From NCBI RefSeq assembly GCF_900103665.1, contig NZ_FNGY01000013.1:124001-188000 (forward strand): DNA of 64,000 nt, read 5' to 3'. Below are positions 18,545 through 26,017 of this stretch, piece by piece. The notes beneath the pieces were generated by a model. The model ran no database searches. It was given only the letters and a program-made list of their open reading frames with translations, and was not told the origin of the DNA. Origin of the DNA: Pedobacter steynii (GTDB taxonomy: Bacteria > Bacteroidota > Bacteroidia > Sphingobacteriales > Sphingobacteriaceae). How positions within the stretch are numbered: the first letter of the stretch is position 1; each line of letters opens with the position of its first letter. Both the position numbers and the translations under genes were made by a program.

Positions 18545-18606
18545 CTCGTTTATTTGACGCTGTGGATTAAAACAGAAAGCGATATGATCTATCGATATTT
18601 TATATT

Positions 18607-18614
18607 TACATTTG
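18607..18614 (+). promoter_or_regulatory. -7 box TACATTTG for the 18631 gene
   Basis: Exact TAnnTTTG match 16 nt before the start codon. No -33 TTG at the expected spacing. Confidence 0.45.
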
Positions 18615-18630
18615 ATTAGAACCTCAATTA

Positions 18631-19167
18631 ATGACGCCTCAGGATAAAACAGAAGATATAGGTCAAGCCTTCCTCTATAATGACGAAATAGAACCTCAGT
18701 ACCTTATTAAAGAATCTAAATTCCTATTGTTGAGTTTTTTAACCTTTGGATTGTATCCGGTTTGGTGGATTTATAAGGCCTGGGTCTTTTTTATTCAGAA
18801 GGAAGGATCTAATGCCAATCCTGCAATTAGAGTAGTTTTTAATCTCTTTTTTATGCTAGCCTTGTTAAATAGAATTCGGCGGTTTGCCAGACAAGAGGGG
18901 TATCAGGGGAGCAACTTCCCGGCAATTAGTTATGTTTTAATCATTGGAGTGAGTTTCTGTTCTCTTTTTCCCCCTCCTTTTTTTCTAATCAGTCTTTCTG
19001 GTTGTTTGTTCTTTCTGCCCAGTGTGAGCGCTTTAAATTATGGTTTACAAGAATCTTCTGAGGTATGCTCCTATGAAGATGACGGATTAAGTGCCAGACA
19101 AATCATATTGGTTGTCATAGGCCTTGTACTTTGGGGACTTATTGTAGTCGGATTATTGTCTTCCTAG
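18631..19167 (+). CDS. Small multi-pass membrane protein, DUF4234-like
   Basis: 178 aa. After about 25 cytosolic residues comes a LSFLTFGLYPVWWIYKAW segment, the type of motif seen in DUF4234-like membrane proteins. Three further hydrophobic spans follow, at about 65-80, 100-130 and 155-178, giving roughly four membrane passes in the inner membrane. Function unknown. It follows the orphan palindrome pair C/D but has its own -7 box, so a link with those palindromes is doubtful. It ends at a symmetrical stem shared with the convergent selO gene. Confidence 0.75.
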   Translation: MTPQDKTEDIGQAFLYNDEIEPQYLIKESKFLLLSFLTFGLYPVWWIYKAWVFFIQKEGSNANPAIRVVFNLFFMLALLNRIRRFARQEGYQGSNFPAISYVLIIGVSFCSLFPPPFFLISLSGCLFFLPSVSALNYGLQESSEVCSYEDDGLSARQIILVVIGLVLWGLIVVGLLSS

Positions 19168-19199
19168 ATCAATGAACAAGCATGGCTTCTCATTGATCT
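19166..19199. terminator. Bidirectional stem between convergent genes
   Basis: Perfect 10-bp arms AGATCAATGA/TCATTGATCT span both stop codons. There is no strong T run on either side, so termination strength is uncertain. Confidence 0.5.
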
Positions 19200-20754
19200 A
19201 TGAACTGCAGGATAACGTTGCACTGCCCGGTTGTTCGTTTGCCCATTCCGGCCTCAATTTAAAAAACTCATCATGATCTTTAGAATAAGGATCTTGTAAC
19301 GCAGCCTGTAATCTTTTGAAAACTCCGTCTTCTCCTTTTTCCAGTTCCTGTATGGCCTCATAAAGCAGGAAATTCCTCAGAATAAACCTTGGGTTATTGG
19401 TGCTCATCTGAGATTTTGCCACTTCCTTAGACGTTTTATTTAATGCCATTCTGGCCTGGTAGTTTTTGATGTTCTTGCTGAGAAGCTCGCGTTCGCTACT
19501 GTTCAGCTGATCATATAATGCAGGGGTAAAATAAGCTGCAATTGCCTGTTCATCCTGCAGATCTTCCGGTAATTCAATCAGTAACTGATAAAAAATGGTC
19601 ATATCCGGTTGGAGTGTCGCCAACAGGTTTTCGAACTGATCAATCAATTCAATATCATTTCCTTTTACCTCATCTAATCCCATTTTTCCAGCCTTCATTG
19701 CATAATATTTTTCGTAGAAAACGGGAGCGAAGTTCTCCAGGCTTTTGACGAGTTTAGCAGTATCTTCAAATAGAGGAGCGATGGCATTGGCCAGGCAGCC
19801 CAGGTTCCAGTAAGCAATGGAATGTTGTTTGCCAAAAGCATAACGGAGCCCCGGATGGTCAGTGGTATTCGGACTAAAGTTCGGATCGTAAGCATCCAGG
19901 AACGAAAAAGGTCCGTAATCTATGGTCAATCCGAGGATCGACATGTTGTCTGTATTCATTACGCCGTGCACAAAACCTACACGGAGCCATTCTACCACCA
20001 TCGTTGCCGTCTTTTCCAGGACTTCTTTGAACCAGGTTAACGTTTTGTCTTCTCCGGTTATATGAGGGTAAAAGTTTTCAATCGTCCAGTCGGCCAGTTG
20101 TCTTAAATGATCATATTCTTTTCTTGCTGCCAGCATTTCGAAGTTTCCAAAACGCAAAAAGCTGGGCGCTGCGCGCATCACTATCGCTCCTGGCTCATTT
20201 GCTGGTCTTCCATCATAAAACATATCACGCCTCACCGGATCGCCTGTAGCAACCAAACTTAAAGCTCTGGTGGTTGGAACGCCCAGGTGATACATCGCTT
20301 CGCTCATCAGATACTCTCTGACAGAAGAACGGAGTACCGCTCTTCCGTCTGCCCTGCGGGAATAAGGAGTCATTCCGGCACCTTTCAATTGAAGTTCCCA
20401 TGAATGACCTGAACGTAAAGGCCATTCCCCCAGGGTGATTGCCCTGCCATCGCCCAATTGTCCGGCCCAGTTGCCAAACTGATGCCCGGCATAACAGGCG
20501 GCATAGGGTTGCATGGTAGGGTTAACAAAGTTTCCTCCCAGCAATTCTATATCTTTTTCATTCGGGGCATTGATTTCCAGTTCTGCAGCAAGGTCTTCCG
20601 TCCAGGCCAGTAGCTGAGGTTTACTGACCGGGCTTGGCATTACTTTGCTGTAAAAAACTCCGGGAGTTTGTCTCGGCTGCAGACTGCCGCTTTGATCTCC
20701 TTCGAAGCTTTCAGTAAAGTTATTGACGAATGTATTGGAACTTAGGTTTTGCAT
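19198..20754 (-). CDS. selO: Protein adenylyltransferase SelO (YdiU family)
   Basis: 518 aa, near full family length. SelO is a pseudokinase-fold enzyme that transfers AMP from ATP to Ser/Thr/Tyr of target proteins and is linked to oxidative stress. Visible family blocks: CYAGHQFGNWAGQLGDGRA (about 87-104), LKGAGMTPYSRRADGRAVLRSS (about 123-144), VHGVMNTDNMSILG with Asp269-Asn270, and the metal-binding DYGPF with Asp279. The C-terminus ends SCSS, where animal SelO carries selenocysteine-Ser-Ser, so the redox cysteine is retained. Monocistronic; neighbours do not add information. Confidence 0.95.
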   Translation of the reverse strand: MQNLSSNTFVNNFTESFEGDQSGSLQPRQTPGVFYSKVMPSPVSKPQLLAWTEDLAAELEINAPNEKDIELLGGNFVNPTMQPYAACYAGHQFGNWAGQLGDGRAITLGEWPLRSGHSWELQLKGAGMTPYSRRADGRAVLRSSVREYLMSEAMYHLGVPTTRALSLVATGDPVRRDMFYDGRPANEPGAIVMRAAPSFLRFGNFEMLAARKEYDHLRQLADWTIENFYPHITGEDKTLTWFKEVLEKTATMVVEWLRVGFVHGVMNTDNMSILGLTIDYGPFSFLDAYDPNFSPNTTDHPGLRYAFGKQHSIAYWNLGCLANAIAPLFEDTAKLVKSLENFAPVFYEKYYAMKAGKMGLDEVKGNDIELIDQFENLLATLQPDMTIFYQLLIELPEDLQDEQAIAAYFTPALYDQLNSSERELLSKNIKNYQARMALNKTSKEVAKSQMSTNNPRFILRNFLLYEAIQELEKGEDGVFKRLQAALQDPYSKDHDEFFKLRPEWANEQPGSATLSCSS

Positions 20755-20867
20755 AGGGTAAACGGGTTTTCATCGAAAAGACAAATATCGGGTTAATCCG
20801 GAGAACCTAAGCAGGGATCCTACAGAAATAGAAAGATATGACTTTACAGAAATTATAGAGAAGAAAG

Positions 20868-21659
20868 TTATCCGAGTAGTTTTTTCCAAAAACCTTTCTT
20901 TTCTTTTTCTTCGATTTCTTCTGTATTCATTACCACACGTTCGGCGTTGTTCGCTATTTCTCCGGGCTGAAGGTTGTGCTGTTCTTCCATCGCTTTCATT
21001 TGTGCCATTGCCGCCTGTTTGAAAAGATAGGCGCCTTCCTGATCACAATTAAACAAATTGGAATAACAGGCGGAATCATTCAGATTTAAAGGATTTGGTT
21101 CTACTACTTCTGTCGCTTCGAGCAAACCAAGCGCTTGTTGCTTCGCGTCTTCCAATGCCCTTAGGAAAACCCCGATTCTGCCATCCGAGAAAAAACCGTC
21201 AAGATCTGTCCTTACTGCCTGATCGTTTTCATAATCTTCCAATAACCGGGCGACCTGTGTTGCCGGAATAAATACACCTGAACTGTAATTCTGAGCAATT
21301 CTGTTGCTGATTGGGTTGCTAATGCTGTCCGGTACTATCGTTTTAAAATCTCTGGTATATCTTTCAAAGTATGGTCTTTCTTCCAGTAGAAATGAGAATG
21401 CAGAACCTCTGGTATAGTAATACTTGCGGAGAAAACCTTGTATAACTGCGATGTAATAACCATGGGAGCGTTCAAAAGAATCATCTGGGTTTGTTCCTAA
21501 ACCAATATTAATTACCTGTTGATACTTCTCTTTATAGAAATCTTCTACCTGATACTGACCAGCAATACCAGTGATTAATTCCGGATCGTTAAGTACGTCA
21601 AAATACCATTCTTTGATCTCTGTTTCATTTATTGGATGATAGCTGATGTCGTATCCCAT
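20868..21659 (-). CDS. Hypothetical protein, 263 aa
   Basis: Not recognised. Starts MGYDISYHPINETEI, lacks signal peptide and membrane segments, and is mostly helical in the C-terminal half. A CYSNLFNCD segment near 203-211 has two cysteines; the very C-terminus (EEKEKKGFWKKLLG) is an amphipathic basic tail of the kind that can contact membranes or partner proteins. Likely cytosolic. Separate transcription unit from selO, with a 113-nt gap between them that shows no other feature. Confidence 0.7.
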   Translation of the reverse strand: MGYDISYHPINETEIKEWYFDVLNDPELITGIAGQYQVEDFYKEKYQQVINIGLGTNPDDSFERSHGYYIAVIQGFLRKYYYTRGSAFSFLLEERPYFERYTRDFKTIVPDSISNPISNRIAQNYSSGVFIPATQVARLLEDYENDQAVRTDLDGFFSDGRIGVFLRALEDAKQQALGLLEATEVVEPNPLNLNDSACYSNLFNCDQEGAYLFKQAAMAQMKAMEEQHNLQPGEIANNAERVVMNTEEIEEKEKKGFWKKLLG

Positions 21660-21740
21660 AGTTCTGATGTTTTTAATGTTTTGTAAAGTACGTAAAAAAG
21701 CAATATTCCGTCAATAATTAGTCTTATCTAACTTTTTGTG

Positions 21741-21770
21741 TTGGTTGTGTGTTTATTTTATTTAGATTTG
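21741..21770 (+). promoter_or_regulatory. Promoter with overlapping palindrome
   Basis: TTG (21741-21743), 19-nt spacer, TAGATTTG (21763-21770). The -7 box is the centre of an inverted repeat ATTTAGA/TCTAAAT (21760-21777), a possible operator. Confidence 0.65.
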
Positions 21771-21785
21771 TCTAAATAAGGTTAA

Positions 21786-21862
21786 GGAAACTCATCTGTA
21801 ACGCAGGTAAAAGCCATAGGTTTCCTTTTAAGCGCCTGCATTTGCGGGCGCTTATTTAATTA
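21786..21862 (+). ncRNA. Structured leader or small RNA upstream of the 21874 gene
   Basis: Downstream of the promoter at 21741-21770 two stems can form: GGAAAC/GTTTCC (21786-21791, 21820-21825), with an inner CTG/CAG hairpin, then AAGCGCC/GGCGCTT (21830-21836, 21847-21853) followed by ATTTAATT. The second stem resembles an attenuator or weak terminator, so the product could be a roughly 85-nt RNA or a regulated 5' leader. Not matched to a known riboswitch class. Confidence 0.35.
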
Positions 21863-21873
21863 AATCATCAATC

Positions 21874-22062
21874 ATGGAAATTGCAATAAAAGTACTTCAA
21901 ACAGAAATATCGAACAGAAAAGTATTGATCAGCAGAGAGAACCTAATGTTTAAGGATAGGAAAAAGGCGACAGAGCTGCTTAAAGAAATCTCGAAACTGA
22001 AGCAGGCATTAAAAGTTGTAAAAGACCATCATCAAAGAAAAGGGGCATATGATTTCGACTAA
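21874..22062 (+). CDS. Small coiled-coil hypothetical protein
   Basis: 62 aa, almost entirely one heptad-patterned helix rich in Lys and Glu, no signal peptide. It overlaps the following secreted thioredoxin-fold gene by 14 nt, which supports translation as the first gene of a pair. Not recognised; role unknown. Confidence 0.55.
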   Translation: MEIAIKVLQTEISNRKVLISRENLMFKDRKKATELLKEISKLKQALKVVKDHHQRKGAYDFD

Positions 22063-22570
22063 ACTTTGCTGTTGTCTGCTCCTGGGCCTATTGCCTTTTA
22101 TGGGTTTTGCTCAAAAGAACGAGGTGGCCATTTCTTTCGGAGCCTTGCCAGACAGCTTGGCTAAACATCCAAAACCCATCCTCATCAATGTGTATACAGA
22201 TTGGTGTACCTATTGTAGTATGCAGGAAAATGGGGTAAAGAAGTCTGGAGAACTTTCTTCTTTGTTAGGCAAGGATGTGTATTACCTCAGGCTGAATGCA
22301 GGACATAAGGAAACCATATCTTTTAATCATGAACAGTATCATTTTCAGCCCAATGGACCGTCTACCGGGATTCACGAACTGGTATTGGCGTTGGGAAAGG
22401 GCAATAAAGAGATGGCTTATCCCATGTGGTTCATTCTCGATGCGAACTATAAAGTGCAATATAGTTTCTCCGGTTACCTCAGACCAAAGGATTTAAATGC
22501 TTTGTTGCTGGCTTATCTGAAAGAAGAGAAGACCCGATCGTCTGATCAGGTCTCTGAGGGCATCAACTGA
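22049..22570 (+). CDS. Secreted thioredoxin-fold protein with CxxC active site
   Basis: 173 aa. Signal peptide to about residue 22 (MGFAQ), then a thioredoxin-7/DsbD-gamma-like fold. The active site is DWCTYC with Cys53 and Cys56, and a cis-proline candidate is in YPMWFILD (about 123-130). Predicted to act in periplasmic thiol-disulfide exchange, reducing or isomerising exported proteins. Its start overlaps the end of the small coiled-coil gene by 14 nt, implying coupling. Downstream gap of 133 nt leads to the sensor kinase operon. Confidence 0.85.
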   Translation: MISTKLCCCLLLGLLPFMGFAQKNEVAISFGALPDSLAKHPKPILINVYTDWCTYCSMQENGVKKSGELSSLLGKDVYYLRLNAGHKETISFNHEQYHFQPNGPSTGIHELVLALGKGNKEMAYPMWFILDANYKVQYSFSGYLRPKDLNALLLAYLKEEKTRSSDQVSEGIN

Positions 22571-22703
22571 TTTCTCTATTGTCTGGCTGAATTTTCGTTT
22601 GTTACTCAAAAATGGAAAAGAGGCAATTTCAAAACAATACCTATAAAGGAGTATTTTAAAGCCTTTCTATTCATTTCGAAATTGTATTGTTTACTTTTAT
22701 GAG

Positions 22704-24560
22704 ATGCTTTGGAAACTGCTGATCTATATTTTGTTGCTTTTTACGGCTCCAGCTGCATGGGCACAATTGGAAATCACCAGTAATGGCCGCCAGATTGAGT
22801 ATCCCGGTGCCCGTATTCAGTATGCATTCAGTTCCGGCAATGATTTTAGTGATTCGGCCTTTTTAAAAATGAAGCATTGGAAGGTGCTCAGTACCGGTAA
22901 AATACCCATTAGTAATTCTCCGCATTGTGTATGGCTTAAAATTCCGATCCGGACCTTGCTGAGGTATGGGGATTTTAATTTTATAGACATCAACAATCCT
23001 CATATCAATTTTTTAAGATGCTGGATCATAAAAAAAGACAGTATTGTAAAGGCATTTGAGCGTAGTGGGGATAATGTCGTATTTTCTGCCCGGCCCTTGC
23101 CTACGGCTTCCTTCATTTATCCTATTAACGGCCAGGAGTATAAAGACTGTGATTTTGTAATTGCCACAGATAAAAGATATACCAAACTCGATCTTCCGGT
23201 TAACTTTTATACAGAAACGTATTATCTCTATGCCAGTCAGTCTAAGAACCTGCTCTTTGGTTTATTTCTTGGAATCACCGTGTTTCTATTTGTTTTTAAT
23301 TTTTATCTGTTTGTCAGCATGAGACAGAGTATGTATCTGTGGTATAGCATTTACATTTTGATGATTGCGCTCTACCTGGGAACAAGCATGGGGCATCTTT
23401 TTATGTATTTCTACCCTGAATATCCCTTTTTGAATGACATCATCAGACCTGCAGCTTTTGCACTTAGCTTTATACCCCAGGTTAATTTTTTCAATACCCT
23501 GATGAACCTTCCGGAGAAAATGCCCCGGATGTATCTTTTCAATAAGCGTCTGCTGGTCGCATTTGGGGTTTTGTTTGTATTGGCTGTTGCGACTTCCGCT
23601 TCAGGAAATTATAAGATTCAGGGATATTGGGTACACACCAACAGAGTGGTTTATCCCCTGGTATTGATGGTAATCCTTGTGGAAGGTGTTTATTGCCTTA
23701 AAAAAGGCGTCCGCTATGCGGGGTATTCTGTAATTTCCCTGCTGATTGTTTTTGTGTCCTCAATAATTTACGTCCTTCAGCAAAATGAAATTCTGCCAAG
23801 GAACGATTTTACTTCTTCCGCCGTCTATTGGGGCTTATTTTTCGAAGGTATGGTGATGGCCTTTGCCCTGGCCCTGCGTTTCAAATCCTATAAAGATGAC
23901 TCAGAAAGACTGTTGAAGGAAACTCAGCTTCAGCAGGAAAATATTTTTAACGAAACAGCCATTTATCAGCAAAAAGAAATGCAACGCATGTCGTCACTTT
24001 TACACGATACCGTAGGGGCGAACCTTGGTTTTCTAAGATTGGAAACGGATAATATGCCGCTAACAGAAGAGGGGCGGAATAAAATCGCCGGGGCCATCAC
24101 TAAATTGGGGCAGGAGGTGAGGACGATGAGCCATGAGTTCTCCCCCCTGGTTTTGCAGGATAAAGGATTGTATCTGTCCATTGCCGAAATGGTGAAGTTA
24201 ATTATCAATAACGGGAAGATTGATTTACAGTTTGAATGGCTGGGGCATAAAGACAGGATTTCCGTACAATACGAGATTATTATCTATAGAATGGTACAGG
24301 AAATACTTCAAAATCTGTTAAAACACTCCAAAGCAAGTTCGGGATTTTTACAGGTGATGGTGGAGCAGGACCTGGTCTCTATCTACGCCGAGGACAATGG
24401 TGTAGGTCTGGATCAGCATAAAATGAGCGACGGCCTGGGGTTAAAAAGTTTGGAAGACCTCGTCAAACTGCTCAAAGGTAACTTTAGTATCGACAGCGCT
24501 GAAGATAAAGGTTTCAGCATTTCTATTGAATTTAATCAGCACAACAATGAAAACATATAA
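22704..24560 (+). CDS. 7TM-DISM sensor histidine kinase (NarL/HisKA_3 type)
   Basis: 618 aa. Signal peptide (about 1-20), extracytoplasmic 7TMR-DISM sensory domain (about 21-175), seven membrane spans (about 180-395), then a cytosolic kinase. The phospho-acceptor is His434 in SLLHDTVGANLG; the ATP-binding domain shows QEILQNLLKHSKAS (N box) and AEDNGVGL (G1). HisKA_3-type kinases pair with LuxR-type regulators, and the next gene, overlapping by 14 nt, is one. Senses an unknown periplasmic ligand, possibly a carbohydrate-like molecule as for other 7TMR-DISM proteins. Confidence 0.92.
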   Translation: MLWKLLIYILLLFTAPAAWAQLEITSNGRQIEYPGARIQYAFSSGNDFSDSAFLKMKHWKVLSTGKIPISNSPHCVWLKIPIRTLLRYGDFNFIDINNPHINFLRCWIIKKDSIVKAFERSGDNVVFSARPLPTASFIYPINGQEYKDCDFVIATDKRYTKLDLPVNFYTETYYLYASQSKNLLFGLFLGITVFLFVFNFYLFVSMRQSMYLWYSIYILMIALYLGTSMGHLFMYFYPEYPFLNDIIRPAAFALSFIPQVNFFNTLMNLPEKMPRMYLFNKRLLVAFGVLFVLAVATSASGNYKIQGYWVHTNRVVYPLVLMVILVEGVYCLKKGVRYAGYSVISLLIVFVSSIIYVLQQNEILPRNDFTSSAVYWGLFFEGMVMAFALALRFKSYKDDSERLLKETQLQQENIFNETAIYQQKEMQRMSSLLHDTVGANLGFLRLETDNMPLTEEGRNKIAGAITKLGQEVRTMSHEFSPLVLQDKGLYLSIAEMVKLIINNGKIDLQFEWLGHKDRISVQYEIIIYRMVQEILQNLLKHSKASSGFLQVMVEQDLVSIYAEDNGVGLDQHKMSDGLGLKSLEDLVKLLKGNFSIDSAEDKGFSISIEFNQHNNENI

Positions 24561-25185
24561 TATAGGCATCACCGACGATCACGTGCTGTTTGCAGAAGGC
24601 CTGAGTAATATCATTTCTGGCAATTCTGATCTGCGACTGTCCTTTGTAGCCGCTTCTGTTCCGGAAATGTTTAGTTTACTGAGACAGCATCCTATTGATT
24701 TTTTATTGCTTGACATCAACCTGCCACCCTATAATGGATTGGAGTTGCTGACGAAAATAAAGGAAGAATACAGGGGGCTTAAAATCATGATTCTTTCGAT
24801 GTATCAGCCTTCGGATATCGGTTTAAATCCGGCGAATTTTAAAGGAGATGCCTATGTGCTGAAAATATCAGGAAAAAACATTCTGGAAGACGCACTTGAG
24901 GGAATGAAAAAAGGAGAATTGTACCTTGATCCGAACATCATTGTGGCCCATACTTTTGAAGATTCTTTTACGCAGCAGCTGAGGTTAACAAAACGGGAAA
25001 AAGAGATCATCTCGCTCATCGCGATTGGCAAAACAAGTAAGGAAATTGCGGAAGCGCTGTTTGTAGCTGAGCTGACGATAAAAACACACCGGAAGAACAT
25101 AGGTAAAAAGCTGGGTACTAAAAATGTAGCCGATTTGATTTTGAAAATGAACGGTAATGTTATTGATCCTCAGTCTGATATCTGA
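24547..25185 (+). CDS. NarL/FixJ-family response regulator
   Basis: 212 aa from the ATG at 24547; a longer frame from 24526 adds seven residues inside the kinase gene and is not favoured. Receiver domain with acidic pair TDDH (Asp10-Asp11) and phospho-acceptor Asp56 in LLLDINLP; C-terminal LuxR helix-turn-helix with LTKREKEIISLIAIGKTSKEIA and TIKTHRKNIGKKLG. Partner of the overlapping histidine kinase. Targets are not evident in the window. Confidence 0.94.
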   Translation: MKTYNIGITDDHVLFAEGLSNIISGNSDLRLSFVAASVPEMFSLLRQHPIDFLLLDINLPPYNGLELLTKIKEEYRGLKIMILSMYQPSDIGLNPANFKGDAYVLKISGKNILEDALEGMKKGELYLDPNIIVAHTFEDSFTQQLRLTKREKEIISLIAIGKTSKEIAEALFVAELTIKTHRKNIGKKLGTKNVADLILKMNGNVIDPQSDI

Positions 25186-25730
25186 TGAGAAGAAAGAAAT
25201 TGCAAAGATTAAAGGAAGAGCAATTCTGGGCGAATTTCTGTTATTTCAATCTTCCTGATGGCGTTAATGAAATTCCCACTTCTTTTAAACGGGTAAATTT
25301 TAGAATCTATAATGTAGATGACGAAGGGCTGTTAAGAATGGTCGGTTATGTGAAGTCTATTGAGCAGTTGGACCTGGACGGCACGGATATAACCAATGAA
25401 GGAATTGGTTATTTAACCCAATTAGAAGTCCTGAAAGAACTGAGGCTTAAAGAGTGCAGCGCGATAGACAATGGCTGTATCGATTTCCTGTGTGAAATAC
25501 AAAGTTTAGAATTACTTCATTTGGGGGGAACGGGAATCAGCCCTGATGGATTAGAGAAGATCGGATGTTTAAGGAATTTAAAATTACTTCTGGTTTCCGC
25601 TTCGGAAGGAGATGAAGAATTCTTGTCAAAAATCGAAGCTGCTTTGCCGCCGGAATGTGAATTTTTGGTGAACCATAAAGCGTACGAAAGAAAAAGACCT
25701 GATCATTTTAGCGGATTCCGGGACGTTTAA
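25185..25730 (+). CDS. Leucine-rich-repeat protein
   Basis: 181 aa. The start codon shares one base with the stop of the response regulator (TGATG), so translation is coupled. About four LRR units of the form LxxLxxLxLxxTxIxxxGxxxL cover residues 50-140. No signal peptide, so a cytosolic protein-protein interaction role is likely. Co-expression with a two-component pair suggests an accessory or target function; specifics unknown. Confidence 0.8.
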   Translation: MRRKKLQRLKEEQFWANFCYFNLPDGVNEIPTSFKRVNFRIYNVDDEGLLRMVGYVKSIEQLDLDGTDITNEGIGYLTQLEVLKELRLKECSAIDNGCIDFLCEIQSLELLHLGGTGISPDGLEKIGCLRNLKLLLVSASEGDEEFLSKIEAALPPECEFLVNHKAYERKRPDHFSGFRDV

Positions 25731-25888
25731 TTAAATTCTTTGTGGGTTACTTTTTATGAAATTTCGCCCAGGTTCAGGTTTTCCGGGTGTGTAAAATACC
25801 GTTCAAATATTTCTTTGTCCAACCTATCTTTTTTCTTGGTTAATGCTGGGTTTTTAGCCCTTTTTCGCAGGGTAATTGGCTCGTTTTC

Positions 25889-25911
25889 AGCGCATCTTAT
25901 GCGCTTTTTTT
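25889..25911 (+). terminator. Terminator in front of the 26018 receptor gene
   Basis: Stem AGCGCAT/ATGCGCT with a 3-nt loop and a following T run. It probably ends the kinase/regulator/LRR transcript 160 nt after its last stop. Confidence 0.85.
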
Positions 25912-25932
25912 ATGTTAAGAGATTGTTATCGT

Positions 25933-25947
25933 TTGTTTACTATTTGT
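25933..25947 (+). repeat. 15-bp motif copy 1 (TTGTTTACTATTTGT)
   Basis: One of three copies of TTGTTTA(C/G)TATTTGT; this one is 85 nt upstream of the 26018 receptor. The other copies lie between the receptor and the phosphoesterase genes. Candidate shared operator or activator site. Confidence 0.4.
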
Positions 25948-25978
25948 ATACAATAGTAATTAATGCTAAACATCAACT

Positions 25979-25986
25979 TAGGTTTG
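25979..25986 (+). promoter_or_regulatory. -7 box TAGGTTTG for the 26018 receptor
   Basis: Exact TAnnTTTG match, 31 nt before the start codon; no good -33 TTG. Confidence 0.45.
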
Positions 25987-26017
25987 CATGATCGATTAAC
26001 AACGAAAAAAAAGCCTG

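Noticed and set aside
25740..25991. 83-residue plus-strand frame before the 26018 receptor
   Set aside because: It runs through a strong terminator and the receptor's promoter region, and its translation is not protein-like.
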